Source of the DNA: Rothia sp035916755
GTDB taxonomy: Bacteria; Actinomycetota; Actinomycetes; Actinomycetales; Micrococcaceae
Direction: 5' to 3'
Length of the DNA stretch: 64,000 nt
Assembly (NCBI RefSeq): GCF_035916755.1
Contig: NZ_JAYWIX010000008.1
Span: 62,001-126,000 of the forward strand
Shown here: in pieces, positions 36,407 through 45,300 of the stretch
How the letters are laid out: each line of letters begins with the position of its first letter
Numbering within the stretch: the stretch's first letter is position 1
Translations under genes and position numbers: made by a program
Notes under the pieces: generated by a model
The model's input: the letters and a program-made list of their open reading frames with translations, nothing else
Database searches by the model: none
What the model was told of the DNA's origin: nothing

Positions 36407-37893
36407 TTGCCCTTCTCCTTCTTGAGGTTCTGCTCAATCACGGTTAGCTGGGCTGTATTCAGGGCCTGCTGTTTCTCAACTCTAGCGGCGCTGTCGAGCA
36501 TCTGGGCGGACGCGTCCGCCCCGTTTCCCGCCGGAGGTATGGCAGGCATACTGCGGGGGTCCCTCACCGATGCTTCGCGGATCTTCCGAATGGGGGCGCG
36601 GTCTTTCGCGCGAAGTACCGTGGTGAGCTGGCGGGTATCGTCCCGGTGCTTCTGCTCCACCCGCTGCCGGCGGGAACCCTGCTGACCACCGGCGTCCGCA
36701 TCTGCCTGCACCGGCAGCATGGTTGTGGCGGGGGCGTGCTCCGTCATGGAATCCCCCAGAGGAACCAGCATGTCTACCGCCTGCTGGTGGGTTAGCCCCG
36801 ACGCCTCTAAAAGGTCGACCACCAGGGGGCGGAGCATCAGCACCAGGGCCTCAGCCTCCATGGTGCGCACACCCATCATGTGCGGCTCCAGGCGTCCAGC
36901 CAGCTGCGAGAGATCATGGCGGGCCTTCATCTTCCGCTCGGTACGGACGTCCGCCTCGGGGGCAGACATGCCCTCACCTAGTACCTCCACCGCGTCACCA
37001 ATGCTCTTGAGCGCCTCAGCGATAGAAGTGATAGCCTCCTGCGAAATCTGTACGTTATTGATGGTTGACGCTAGTCGGCGGTTGAGCACCCGGGTGTTGC
37101 GGATAGCGTAGTCAATCTTGCCCAGGGTCTGTGAGTAACGGTCGAGTTCCTTCATATGTGACCGGCCCGTCCAGGCCAGCTGGGCCATGCCCTTTGAAGT
37201 AATAATGTCCTTCTCACAGGTGTTATAGAGCGGCTGTAGGCGGCGGGCAGATGCTAGGGCATGCCAGGCCTCCTTGCCGTCGTAGTGCTCCATGGCCTCA
37301 CCGGCATCGCGGAAGACCGCAGCAAAAGAGCCCATCATGGTTTTAGCGTTCTCACGCGGGGTGCGACGCGGGTCTTTGGGGAAGAGGAACATGAGCAAGA
37401 AGGCACACAGGCCACCAACAATACCGTCTAGGCTTCGGGCAAAGGGCCCATCAATATTCGGCGGGAGCAAGACCACCAGGCAGGACTGCAGACCCATCTG
37501 AATCGTAAAAAGAATACCGTTATCCAAAAAACGGGCCAGCATAATCGACAGAAACATCACAAGCCCTGCCTGCCAGATGCCCCGACCCAGGGCCAACATC
37601 ATCATGTCGCCCATCAAAATACCCAGGGTCACACCAAAGGACACCTCAAGGATACGGCGGGCGTGGGTAGCGCCGGTGATATAGCCCAGAGAAACAATGG
37701 CAGCGGTCGCCGCAAAAATCGGTTCGGTATGCCCCAGCACCTTTTCAGCAAAAAGATAGGCCCCGATACCCGAGACCACAATCTGAAGAGACTGAAAAAA
37801 GCCATCCTTCATACGGCGCCAGCCCAAACGGCTATGCTCCTGCGCCCGCTTCTTTAAACTCTCAACCTGCTGACCAAAACCCATACCCACCAT
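36403..37893 (-). CDS. FUSC-family membrane protein (aromatic acid exporter-like)
   Basis: 496 aa. About six hydrophobic segments in residues 35-190 with the FUSC pattern (AATAAIVSLGY, GVTLGILMGD, NGILFTIQMGLQSCLVVLLPP), then a long soluble helical region and a charged, low-complexity C-terminus. Such proteins are half-length relatives of efflux pumps for aromatic acids. An alternative start three codons downstream is possible. Substrate unknown. Confidence 0.75.
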   Translation of the reverse strand: MVGMGFGQQVESLKKRAQEHSRLGWRRMKDGFFQSLQIVVSGIGAYLFAEKVLGHTEPIFAATAAIVSLGYITGATHARRILEVSFGVTLGILMGDMMMLALGRGIWQAGLVMFLSIMLARFLDNGILFTIQMGLQSCLVVLLPPNIDGPFARSLDGIVGGLCAFLLMFLFPKDPRRTPRENAKTMMGSFAAVFRDAGEAMEHYDGKEAWHALASARRLQPLYNTCEKDIITSKGMAQLAWTGRSHMKELDRYSQTLGKIDYAIRNTRVLNRRLASTINNVQISQEAITSIAEALKSIGDAVEVLGEGMSAPEADVRTERKMKARHDLSQLAGRLEPHMMGVRTMEAEALVLMLRPLVVDLLEASGLTHQQAVDMLVPLGDSMTEHAPATTMLPVQADADAGGQQGSRRQRVEQKHRDDTRQLTTVLRAKDRAPIRKIREASVRDPRSMPAIPPAGNGADASAQMLDSAARVEKQQALNTAQLTVIEQNLKKEKGN

Positions 37894-37952
37894 TCTAACC
37901 CCGGGGCCTCAACCCGACCTCTGGCGTCCTTAACCCTAACTGTGCGCCCACC

Positions 37953-38050
37953 GTTCACCCACTGCTAGCCCACCTGCTACCTAACGCCCCTAAAGTCAGA
38001 TCCGTTAGATACCGTTCCCACCTGTTCACCGCCTAACCACAGTTCACTAA
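37953..38050 (+). promoter_or_regulatory. Possible PHO box remnant (GTTCACC-type repeats)
   Basis: GTTCACCC at 37953, GTTCCCACCT at 38014 directly followed by GTTCACCGCCT at 38024, and GTTCACTAA at 38042. The roughly 11-bp direct repeats resemble PhoP-binding PHO boxes of actinobacteria, and they lie just upstream of a pst remnant, where such a site would be expected. Confidence 0.45.
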
Positions 38051-38090
38051 TCGAGGTAGAACAGGGCACACAAACTCTAGGGAAGGCCCC

Positions 38091-38468
38091 GTATTCGGCG
38101 GTATCTACCACGCCATCATCGGTACCCTCGAAATCACCCTGCTCGCCACCCTCATCTCCGTCCCCATTGGTCTGCTCACCGCCGAAGAAATGCTGCGTAT
38201 CGTACCCAACGAACTGCGCGAGGCCTCCTACGCTCTGGGCGTCCGTAAGTGGCGTACCATCATGAAGATGGTTATCCCCACCGCTATCTCAGGTATCGCC
38301 TCGGGCGTGACTCTGGCTATCGCCCGCGTCTCAGACAAGACCGCCTTCTTCAACATTGCGGGTACCGGCAAGCCCGGCAAGCTCATCGAGTACGCCCCCA
38401 CCCAGGAAATCTTCAACAACCCCAGCCAGAAAGCCACCGAAGACTACGTCTCAGGCCGCTTCGGCTAA
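38091..38468 (+). pseudogene. Remnant of pst phosphate ABC transporter (PstA fragment fused to PstB C-terminus)
   Basis: One open frame reads as three joined pieces. 38091-38180 gives GGIYHAIIGTLEITLLATL...IGLLTA, an early transmembrane part of PstA. It continues straight into EEMLRIVPNELREASYALGVRKW...SGVTLAIAR, a late part of PstA. From VSDKTAFFN to the stop (YVSGRFG) it is the C-terminus of the ATPase PstB. A middle section of PstA, and the end of PstA plus nearly all of PstB, are therefore missing. pstS and pstC are not seen upstream. The second junction falls at ARV-S-D, similar in both proteins. No plausible function remains. Confidence 0.85.
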
Positions 38469-38534
38469 GCCTAGCGCCCCGCGAACGCCCGCTCTAAGCG
38501 GGCATACAAAACTTCCCTCACCCCGTAGCTGTGC

Positions 38535-38546
38535 GGGGGGGGGGGG
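38535..38546 (+). repeat. Run of 12 G
   Basis: Uninterrupted poly-G tract between the pst remnant and a terminator; such tracts slip readily during replication. Confidence 0.9.
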
Positions 38547-38566
38547 AACACCATGGGAATGTGTGT

Positions 38567-38624
38567 GCCGCCCGGCCCCGTAACTCCTTTCGCTGCTGGA
38601 AAGGGCGGGGTCGGGCGGCTTTTT
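38567..38624 (+). terminator. Terminator of the former pst operon
   Basis: 14-bp stem with one G-T pair (38567-38580 / 38606-38619), then TTTTT. Probably the original pst terminator, left after the genes were lost. Confidence 0.8.
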
Positions 38625-38675
38625 AGCGTGGCATCTCGGCTTACACCGGGGTGCATCTTGTCTGCTGGTGCCTGG

Positions 38676-40160
38676 CTATTCGCCGCGCATTTTGCGGCGC
38701 ATCCAGCCGCGCAGGGTGGCGTTTTCTTCGGCTTCAATCAGCGAGTCAGCCAACTCGGCGTTGCGGCGCTCTAGCTCATCTGCTCGGGCCTGGGCCTGGT
38801 CGCGCTGGAGTAGACGCTGGTAGTCCCAGGAGAGGGCCCGGTCGGTTTCTGCGCTGGCACGGGCAGCAGCCAGTGAAATCTCGGCAATATCGTCGCGTAC
38901 CAGCAGGTTGGTTATGTTCCACTCGCCGGTAAAGATGGTGGGGGTGTTGCCCAGCTCGCGGACGGCCGGGGCAGCCTGCCCTGCCCCGTGCAGGAGGACG
39001 TGGGAGGCAGCATCCCACCAGCTGGCGGAGAAACCGCGCAGCTGCTCGGCTCGCGCCAGCAGGGTTTCAGAGAGCTCATTGCGCAGCTGAATGACCTCGT
39101 GCAGGGCTTCAGCCGGGGCATCAGAATTGAGCAGAGCCAGAGGAATAGCGTAGTTTTCAGCCCCGTACTGTTCCATCATGCCGCGCACCCGCATGTCGGT
39201 GAAGGCGTCTGGCAGCAGGGCCACGAAGGGAACACCCGCTGAGAGGGAGAATACGCCGGGGTGGTAGCGGGTAGAGACCGCGATGAAAGCGCCGCGGTGA
39301 ACCTGCACGGCGTCGTCCGCGTGCACCATGGGTAGTTGCACGGGACTGGAGAACATGTGCGAGGCAATCTCGGCGTGCACTGCCACATCGCCCTGATCGG
39401 TTAGGGGCTCACCCATGTGGGGTAGGAAGACGGTGCGCAGCCCGTATTCCCGGTGCATATCGTCAAGCAGCTGCCCAATAACCCGGGCCTGCCCCGGAGC
39501 AAGGCCCGAGAAAGTGGCGCAGATGTAATGTTCGGGCAGGTCAACGACCGGGCGGCCGGGCAGGGAACGCTTCTGGTGCTGGTAGAAGGTAGCATCGTCC
39601 ACAATCAGGTGGGAATCGATAGCTGCGTTACGCGCCCAGGCCTGGGAGAAGCGCTCCCGCATACCCACGAGCTGGGCTGAGGAGAGCATATCGCGTAGGG
39701 TCTCGGCGTCCGCGTCGGTGAGCACGGGGCCTACCGACTGGCCAGAGATAACCAGGGGAATCTCGTGGGCTTGGGCTACCAGGGCGTAGGCGGCACGTTC
39801 GTAGAGCAGGTGCCCGGTAGCTGAGTTCATGTTACCGCCACCGGCGATAACAATGCCGTCCATATCGGCTACCTGGCGCACGAAGGTGGTGATGTCTTCG
39901 CTGGCAGGGTACCCTGCGAGGTGCTGTCTGACTTGACCCAAGAAAATCTCGCGTTCGGCAGGGGGAGCAGGGAAGTCAAGGGTCTTGATATAGCCGGTGG
40001 CAGAGCCGATGTAGGCCTGGGACCGGTCGATGTTTTGGGTTGCGATAAAGATTTCGTAGCCGCGGCGGGTAAGCTCGGCGGCAGTTGCGATGCCCATGGC
40101 TTCGTCGCCAACGTGGTACACAGACTGCCCTAGGTCTGCGAGCACTAAGATGCGAGGCAT
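38676..40160 (-). CDS. Polysaccharide pyruvyl transferase family protein
   Basis: 494 aa. N-terminal half matches the polysaccharide pyruvyl transferase fold: VGDEAMGIATAAELTRRG near residue 17, the IVIAGGGNMNS loop near 107-117, SGQSVGPV near 145, and HMGEP / TRYHPGVFSLSAGVPFVAL near 275-320. The last ~100 residues form a predicted coiled-coil extension (ALSWDYQRLLQRDQAQARADELERRNAEL). Members attach pyruvate ketals to cell-surface glycans. AAAGGA lies upstream of the ATG. The acceptor is not predictable. Confidence 0.8.
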   Translation of the reverse strand: MPRILVLADLGQSVYHVGDEAMGIATAAELTRRGYEIFIATQNIDRSQAYIGSATGYIKTLDFPAPPAEREIFLGQVRQHLAGYPASEDITTFVRQVADMDGIVIAGGGNMNSATGHLLYERAAYALVAQAHEIPLVISGQSVGPVLTDADAETLRDMLSSAQLVGMRERFSQAWARNAAIDSHLIVDDATFYQHQKRSLPGRPVVDLPEHYICATFSGLAPGQARVIGQLLDDMHREYGLRTVFLPHMGEPLTDQGDVAVHAEIASHMFSSPVQLPMVHADDAVQVHRGAFIAVSTRYHPGVFSLSAGVPFVALLPDAFTDMRVRGMMEQYGAENYAIPLALLNSDAPAEALHEVIQLRNELSETLLARAEQLRGFSASWWDAASHVLLHGAGQAAPAVRELGNTPTIFTGEWNITNLLVRDDIAEISLAAARASAETDRALSWDYQRLLQRDQAQARADELERRNAELADSLIEAEENATLRGWMRRKMRGE

Positions 40161-40296
40161 AGTAGCGGTTTCCTTTCACAAAGCCTAGGTGCGCTACGGG
40201 GAGCGCCCTGAGTGCCCATGCCTGGTGGGCAGCTTTGAGGTGGTGCGAGTGGTTTCTTATATACAGTCTAGTCTCGCATTGTTTACGGTGGGAGCG

Positions 40297-41307
40297 CTAC
40301 AGCAGGGGCGAGAGCGCCAGGAAGAGGGTTGCCGAGAGAACGAAGCAGGCTGGCATGGTGATAAGCCAGGTCAGGATAATGCGGAGCACAATTTTGTAGC
40401 GCACAGCGGCAAAACGCTGGTTGACCCCTGAGCCGAGGACGGCGGAGGCCGCTAGGTGGGAGGACGAGACCGGGGTGTTGAGGAAGAACTGCAGGAGCAC
40501 CATGGCTAGCGCGGTTGAGCTTTGGGCAATGGCTCCACGGAAGGGGTCGACTTTGACCATCTGGTGGGCGAAAGTGTAACCGATGCGGGAGCTGCCCCGG
40601 GCGGTGCCGAAGCCCAGCACCATGGCGAGGAAGAGGGCGGAGATGATGTAGGTGGTGGGGTGTACGTCGAGTCCGGCTGAGAGCAGGAGGACGGCGTAGA
40701 TGACGACGGCGCGTTGGCCGGTTTGGATTCCGTGAATCAGGGAGATCAGTGAGTTGGCGAGGGAGAGGACGCTGCGGGAGAAGCGGTTGACGGTGGAGGG
40801 GTAGGAGCGTTGGAGCAGGCCGTAGAAGGGGAAAACTGCTGCCCAGGCGAGGATGAAGAGGACGATGGGGGCCAGGATAAGGGGCACGAAAAGGAAGGTG
40901 GCGAGGGGCTCAGAGAAAGGGGTGGAGGTGCCTAGGTCGGTGGTGCGGGCGGCCCAGGCGGCACCGGAAAGACCCCCGATGAGGGCGTGGGTGGAGGAGG
41001 AAGGAATGCGGAACCACCAGGTAATAATGCCCCAGATAATAGCTGAGATGAGGGCTGTAAGGATGAGCCCCAGGCCGGTGTTGTTGTGGGGCACGGTCAG
41101 CCAGTGGGTGGTGACGGAGCCCAGCATGATACCAGTGATGGCCATGCCGATAGCGTTGAAGAGGGCACTGGTGCGCAGGGCTATTTTAGGGGTGAGGGCC
41201 CTGGTTTTGACGGGTATGGCGGTGGCGTTGGGGGCGTCGTGAAAGCCCGTGACGAAGGTGAAGGCAATCAGGGCCAGGCAACTGAGGGCAAAGAGGGTGA
41301 GGGTCAC
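40297..41307 (-). CDS. pit: Low-affinity inorganic phosphate transporter, PiT family
   Basis: 336-aa membrane protein with about nine to ten segments. Both halves carry the PiT signature: GFHDAPNATAIPVKTRAL near residue 21 and the S-S-T-H-A/S-S-S-H-L-A pair (IPSSSTHALIGGLSGA; NTPVSSSHLAASAVLG). Takes up phosphate by proton symport. GTG start overlaps the stop of the DUF47 gene by one base, so the two are co-translated. Given the broken pst remnant nearby, it may be the main phosphate importer, unless pst exists elsewhere. Confidence 0.9.
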   Translation of the reverse strand: MTLTLFALSCLALIAFTFVTGFHDAPNATAIPVKTRALTPKIALRTSALFNAIGMAITGIMLGSVTTHWLTVPHNNTGLGLILTALISAIIWGIITWWFRIPSSSTHALIGGLSGAAWAARTTDLGTSTPFSEPLATFLFVPLILAPIVLFILAWAAVFPFYGLLQRSYPSTVNRFSRSVLSLANSLISLIHGIQTGQRAVVIYAVLLLSAGLDVHPTTYIISALFLAMVLGFGTARGSSRIGYTFAHQMVKVDPFRGAIAQSSTALAMVLLQFFLNTPVSSSHLAASAVLGSGVNQRFAAVRYKIVLRIILTWLITMPACFVLSATLFLALSPLL

Positions 41308-41924
41308 TAGGATTCCTGCACGATGATGCGGCCGATTTCGGTGGCGACGGTGCGCATGGCTTCGGACGCCTCAATAAGCTTATGCACGAAGCGGGTGGTC
41401 TGCAGGTAGCGGGTCTGCTTGTAGCGGTCCTGGATATCTGCATCGTATTCTTCGGCAATGCGGACGGCCTGCTTGGTGATGCGGAGCATGGTAATCCAGT
41501 AGTCGTCCAGATCGCGCAGGGTGCTGAGTTTGGGGATGATTTCGGTGGTGAGCACTGCCTGGCGCTGGATGAGGTCGAGCAGGGTCGCTGCCTTGGGTGA
41601 GAAACGTACGATGTGGTAGAGGTGCAGAATGTTGGCTGCTGAGGTGAGCTTTTCAACGACGTTGTTGAGTGAAACAGCCAGGGTATAGATGTCTTCGCGG
41701 GGAATAGGGGTTGAGAAAGAGCTGCGCACCGCGGTCATGGTGGTGTGTAGCATGTCGAGGGTTGCGGCCTCGTGAGTGAGGGTGCGTTCCAGAAGTTCTG
41801 GGTAGCGGTCTTCGGGGGAGCCCACCATTTCTGAGAGCAGGGCAGCTGCTCCGGTGACCTGTTCTGAGAGCGCGGCAAGGGCACTCAGCGAGGTGTTTTC
41901 TTGGGGGAACATGCGTTGGAGCAT
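41307..41924 (-). CDS. DUF47 (PhoU-like) partner of PiT
   Basis: 205-aa all-helical cytosolic protein of the DUF47/PhoU-like family, which pairs with PiT transporters and is thought to regulate them. Repeated long amphipathic helices, with conserved DLDDYWITMLRITKQAVRIAEEYD near residue 140. The ATG at 41924 has CAGGAGA 8 bases upstream. Confidence 0.88.
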   Translation of the reverse strand: MLQRMFPQENTSLSALAALSEQVTGAAALLSEMVGSPEDRYPELLERTLTHEAATLDMLHTTMTAVRSSFSTPIPREDIYTLAVSLNNVVEKLTSAANILHLYHIVRFSPKAATLLDLIQRQAVLTTEIIPKLSTLRDLDDYWITMLRITKQAVRIAEEYDADIQDRYKQTRYLQTTRFVHKLIEASEAMRTVATEIGRIIVQES

Positions 41925-42367
41925 GGGCCAGCTCTCCTGGGTGTGGGCGGGTGGTCAGGTGCTGAGCTTATGGTACCGTGCCAAGGTTAACAGGGTGACG
42001 CTCACCTGGATTGCGGGCGGACGCAAAAGCCGGGCTACCTGCCTCGTGGAAAAGGAAGCGGAGCCCGGCAACTGCGGTATGAAGTTTAGCGATGTCAGGC
42101 TGGGAGCGCCTCTCGGCGGAAGGCCGCTCGAAGCGGCTAAAGATTTGGAGCCCGGGGCTACCTATTAGCAGCCTGACATCTTGGTATCCATCATTCTCTT
42201 CACAGCGCTCGCTGTCAACCCGGCGGAGGACTGGGCAAATAATTTTGTGTGCAAAATATGAGAAACCTCTTGTTCTTTTTTGTGAGCTGGGTCATTGTTG
42301 ATGTATCACACTCGCATTTTTGTTGTTGAACACACTGGATCAATGAAGTTCTAAGGAAGTCCTTCAC
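41925..42367. other. 443-bp intergenic region with a structured element
   Basis: No gene seen. 42091-42180 is a 90-nt structure: perfect 12-bp arms GATGTCAGGCTG / CAGCCTGACATC enclosing a hairpin GCCGCT-CGA-AGCGGC (42123-42137). The duplicated words GGAGCCCGG occur at 42059 and 42148. The last ~100 bp are AT-rich and probably hold the promoter of the subtilase gene. Confidence 0.6.
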
Positions 42368-45300
42368 ATGACTACACGACACACCACACGGCGTTTCGTC
42401 AGAGCCGGCGCAGCCTCTGTGCTCGGTCTGAGCATGGCGCTTACTCTCGGTCTGCCACCGGTCAATGCAGCCGAAGACGCAGACCTCTTCAAGAGCGTTA
42501 TCGAGCAAACTCAGAGCGATGAGGTTTTGAGCCCCTCGATGAAGCAGGCACAGGGCGAAGTAAGCGTTTTTGTACAGTTCCGAGGCGCTGGTGCCTATGA
42601 GAGCACCCAGCCGGCAGCCGTCCTGCAGGGTAAGCAGCCACCCGTTAACGCCCAGCGCCAGGTGCAGGCTATTGCAGCTGCGGTGCAAAGCCAGGGTCGC
42701 TCTGTAGCAAGCGAGTCAGGGGCGACCGTCCTCTACACCGCCCATAACTCCATCCGTGGTGCAGCAATCCGTGGTGATGCTGAAAAGATTCGTGAACTGG
42801 CTTCGCGCAGTGATGTTGTTAAGATTTCCCCCATCGTTTCAAAGACCCGTGCTAATACTGGCTCTGCCCTCCTGACCCAGGCAGCTGCCACCTGGCAGCA
42901 GACCGGCTACACCGGTGAAGGCGTCAAAATCGCCATTATCGACTCCGGTGTTGACTACACCCACAGCCAGTTCGGTGGCCCTGGTACCCAGGAAGCCTAC
43001 GAGCAGGCCTCCCACTCTGCTCAGATGCCCTCCGCAAATTCAGGTCTTTACGATCCTGAGAAGTACCTGGGCGGCTATGACCTAGCAGGCGATGACTACA
43101 ACGCCGCTAACGCCGAAACGGCAACCCCTTCCCCCGACACCAACCCCCTTGACTGCCGTGCCAACGGCCACGGCACCCACGTAGCAGGCACCGCAGCTGG
43201 CTACGCCGTACAGCAAGACGGTAGTGCCTTCAAGGGTGACTACACCAAGCTCACCGAAGAGCAGATGCAGGGCATGAAGATTGGTTCAGGCTCAGCCCCC
43301 AACGCCCAAATCGTTGACTTCCGAATCTTTGGCTGCGACGGCTCAACCGACCTCACCGGCCAGGCACTTGACCGCTCACTAGACCCCAACAACGATGGCA
43401 TCTATGACGACCGCGTCGATATCATCAACATGTCACTGGGCTCAGACTTCGGCGCCCAGGACGACCCCGAAAATGCTATCGTTGACGCCCTAACCCGCCA
43501 GGGGATTCTCTCCGTTGTTGCAGCCGGTAACTCCACCGCAGCAGATGGTAACGGCGACACTTACTCCGTCTCAGGTAACCCCGCCAACGCTCGCTCAGCA
43601 CTCGCTGTTGCTAACACCGTAGGCGCAACCACCTACGCCGACACCGCAGAAATCACTGCCCCCAGCTCCCTCGCAGGTACCGTCACCGGTGACTACTCGG
43701 TAGAGTTCAACTACCACCGGGCTACCGAAGAGCAGCTGACCGGCCAGGTCGTCATGGCTCCTGAAAACAATAAGTTCGGCTGTGACGCCTTCCCTGAGGG
43801 CACCGACTTTGAAGGTAAGTGGGTCTTCATTGACTGGACCGACAACTTTGAAACCTTCCCCTGCGGTTCAGCCGTGCGCTTCAACAACCTTGAGGCAGCA
43901 GGTGCTAAGGGCGTTGTCCTGGCATCAAACCTCGACGTTGAGACCGTCGGTATTGCCGGAAACCGCACCATCCCCGGCATCCGCCTCAACCTCCAGCACG
44001 CAGAACGAGTACGTGCAGCTATCCAGCAGGGTGAAGAAGTCACCATTAAGCTCTCACCCGAAGGCATTGCAGCTGCCACCATCGACAGTGGCATGCAGGA
44101 CCAGGTCAATGAGTCAACTGCCCGAGGCGTGCACGGCTCACGCGGCTACACCAAGCCCGACGTTGCCGCCCCCGGCACTAATATCGGCTCAGCTGGTGTG
44201 GGCGCAGGCACTGACATGGCCGTGATGAGCGGTACCTCAATGGCCAGCCCCCACGTAGCTGGCGTAGCTGCCTTGGTGCGAGAAGCCAACCAGAGCTACT
44301 CAGCCCAGCAGGTCAAGGCAGCAATCATGAACTCAGCTGTTCATGACGTCAAGACCGCCACCGGCGAGGTTCACTCCATCGAACGCGTCGGCTCAGGCCG
44401 CATCGACGCCCTGCAGGCTGTCAACCAGAAGGTGCTGGTCTACAGCGCAGACAACCCCGATCAGGTCTCAGAAAGCCTGGGCGTTGTTGAAGTCCTTCCC
44501 GATGCAGGCGTTCAGACCTACACCCGTGAGCTCACCATCGATAACTCCGACTCTAAGGCTCACACCTACCAGGTTTCCTTCGAAGCCTCATCAGATTTGC
44601 CCGGCGTCACGATCTCAGCGCCCCAGAGCGTAAGCGTCAACCCCGGCGGTACTAACCGCTTCACCGTAACCGTCACCGTTGACCCCGCCCAGCTTGAAAA
44701 GAAGCTTGAGAGCGCTAGCGCAGCCACTCAGCTTGACAGGGCCCGCCAGTACCTCAGCGCAGAGTCAGGCCGCCTGATTCTCACCGAAGGTGACACCCAG
44801 ACCCGCCTACCCCTGCACATCGCCCCCAAGCCTGTCTCAGACATGAAGTCAGCAACCAGCGCTGTGAACTTCGGCAACGGAAGAACCTCAGCCAACATTG
44901 ACCTTGAAGGCACCCCCCTACACCAGGGCGGCTACGTTTCACTGGTTGGCGCCTACGAACTGGGAGCTACTTCTAACCGGATGAAGACTTCATCCCTTGC
45001 AGTTGCCACCAGCCAGCGTGTTGACCTGCAGTACGTCGGTGCTGCCTCTAACGTCCCGGCTCTGCGCGCAGCAGGTCAGCCTGTCGACGAAAAGGGCATG
45101 ATGAGCATCGGCGTCTCTACCTGGGATAACTGGGAGAACCTCACCAACCCCACCAGCATCGAAGTAGCCTTCGATGTTGACGGTAACTTCCGTCCCGATT
45201 ACTACCTCTACACCAGCCGTGAGCGTGGCCTCGACTACCCCCAGGCTGTACTGATTGGCTGGGTCAACGGCAAGTTGGAAGTCCTCGATCGCCAGCCCAT

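Noticed and set aside
42091..42180. Cyclic di-AMP (ydaO-type) riboswitch before a wall-protein gene
   Set aside because: The conserved core words of that class are not visible, although the element is clearly structured.
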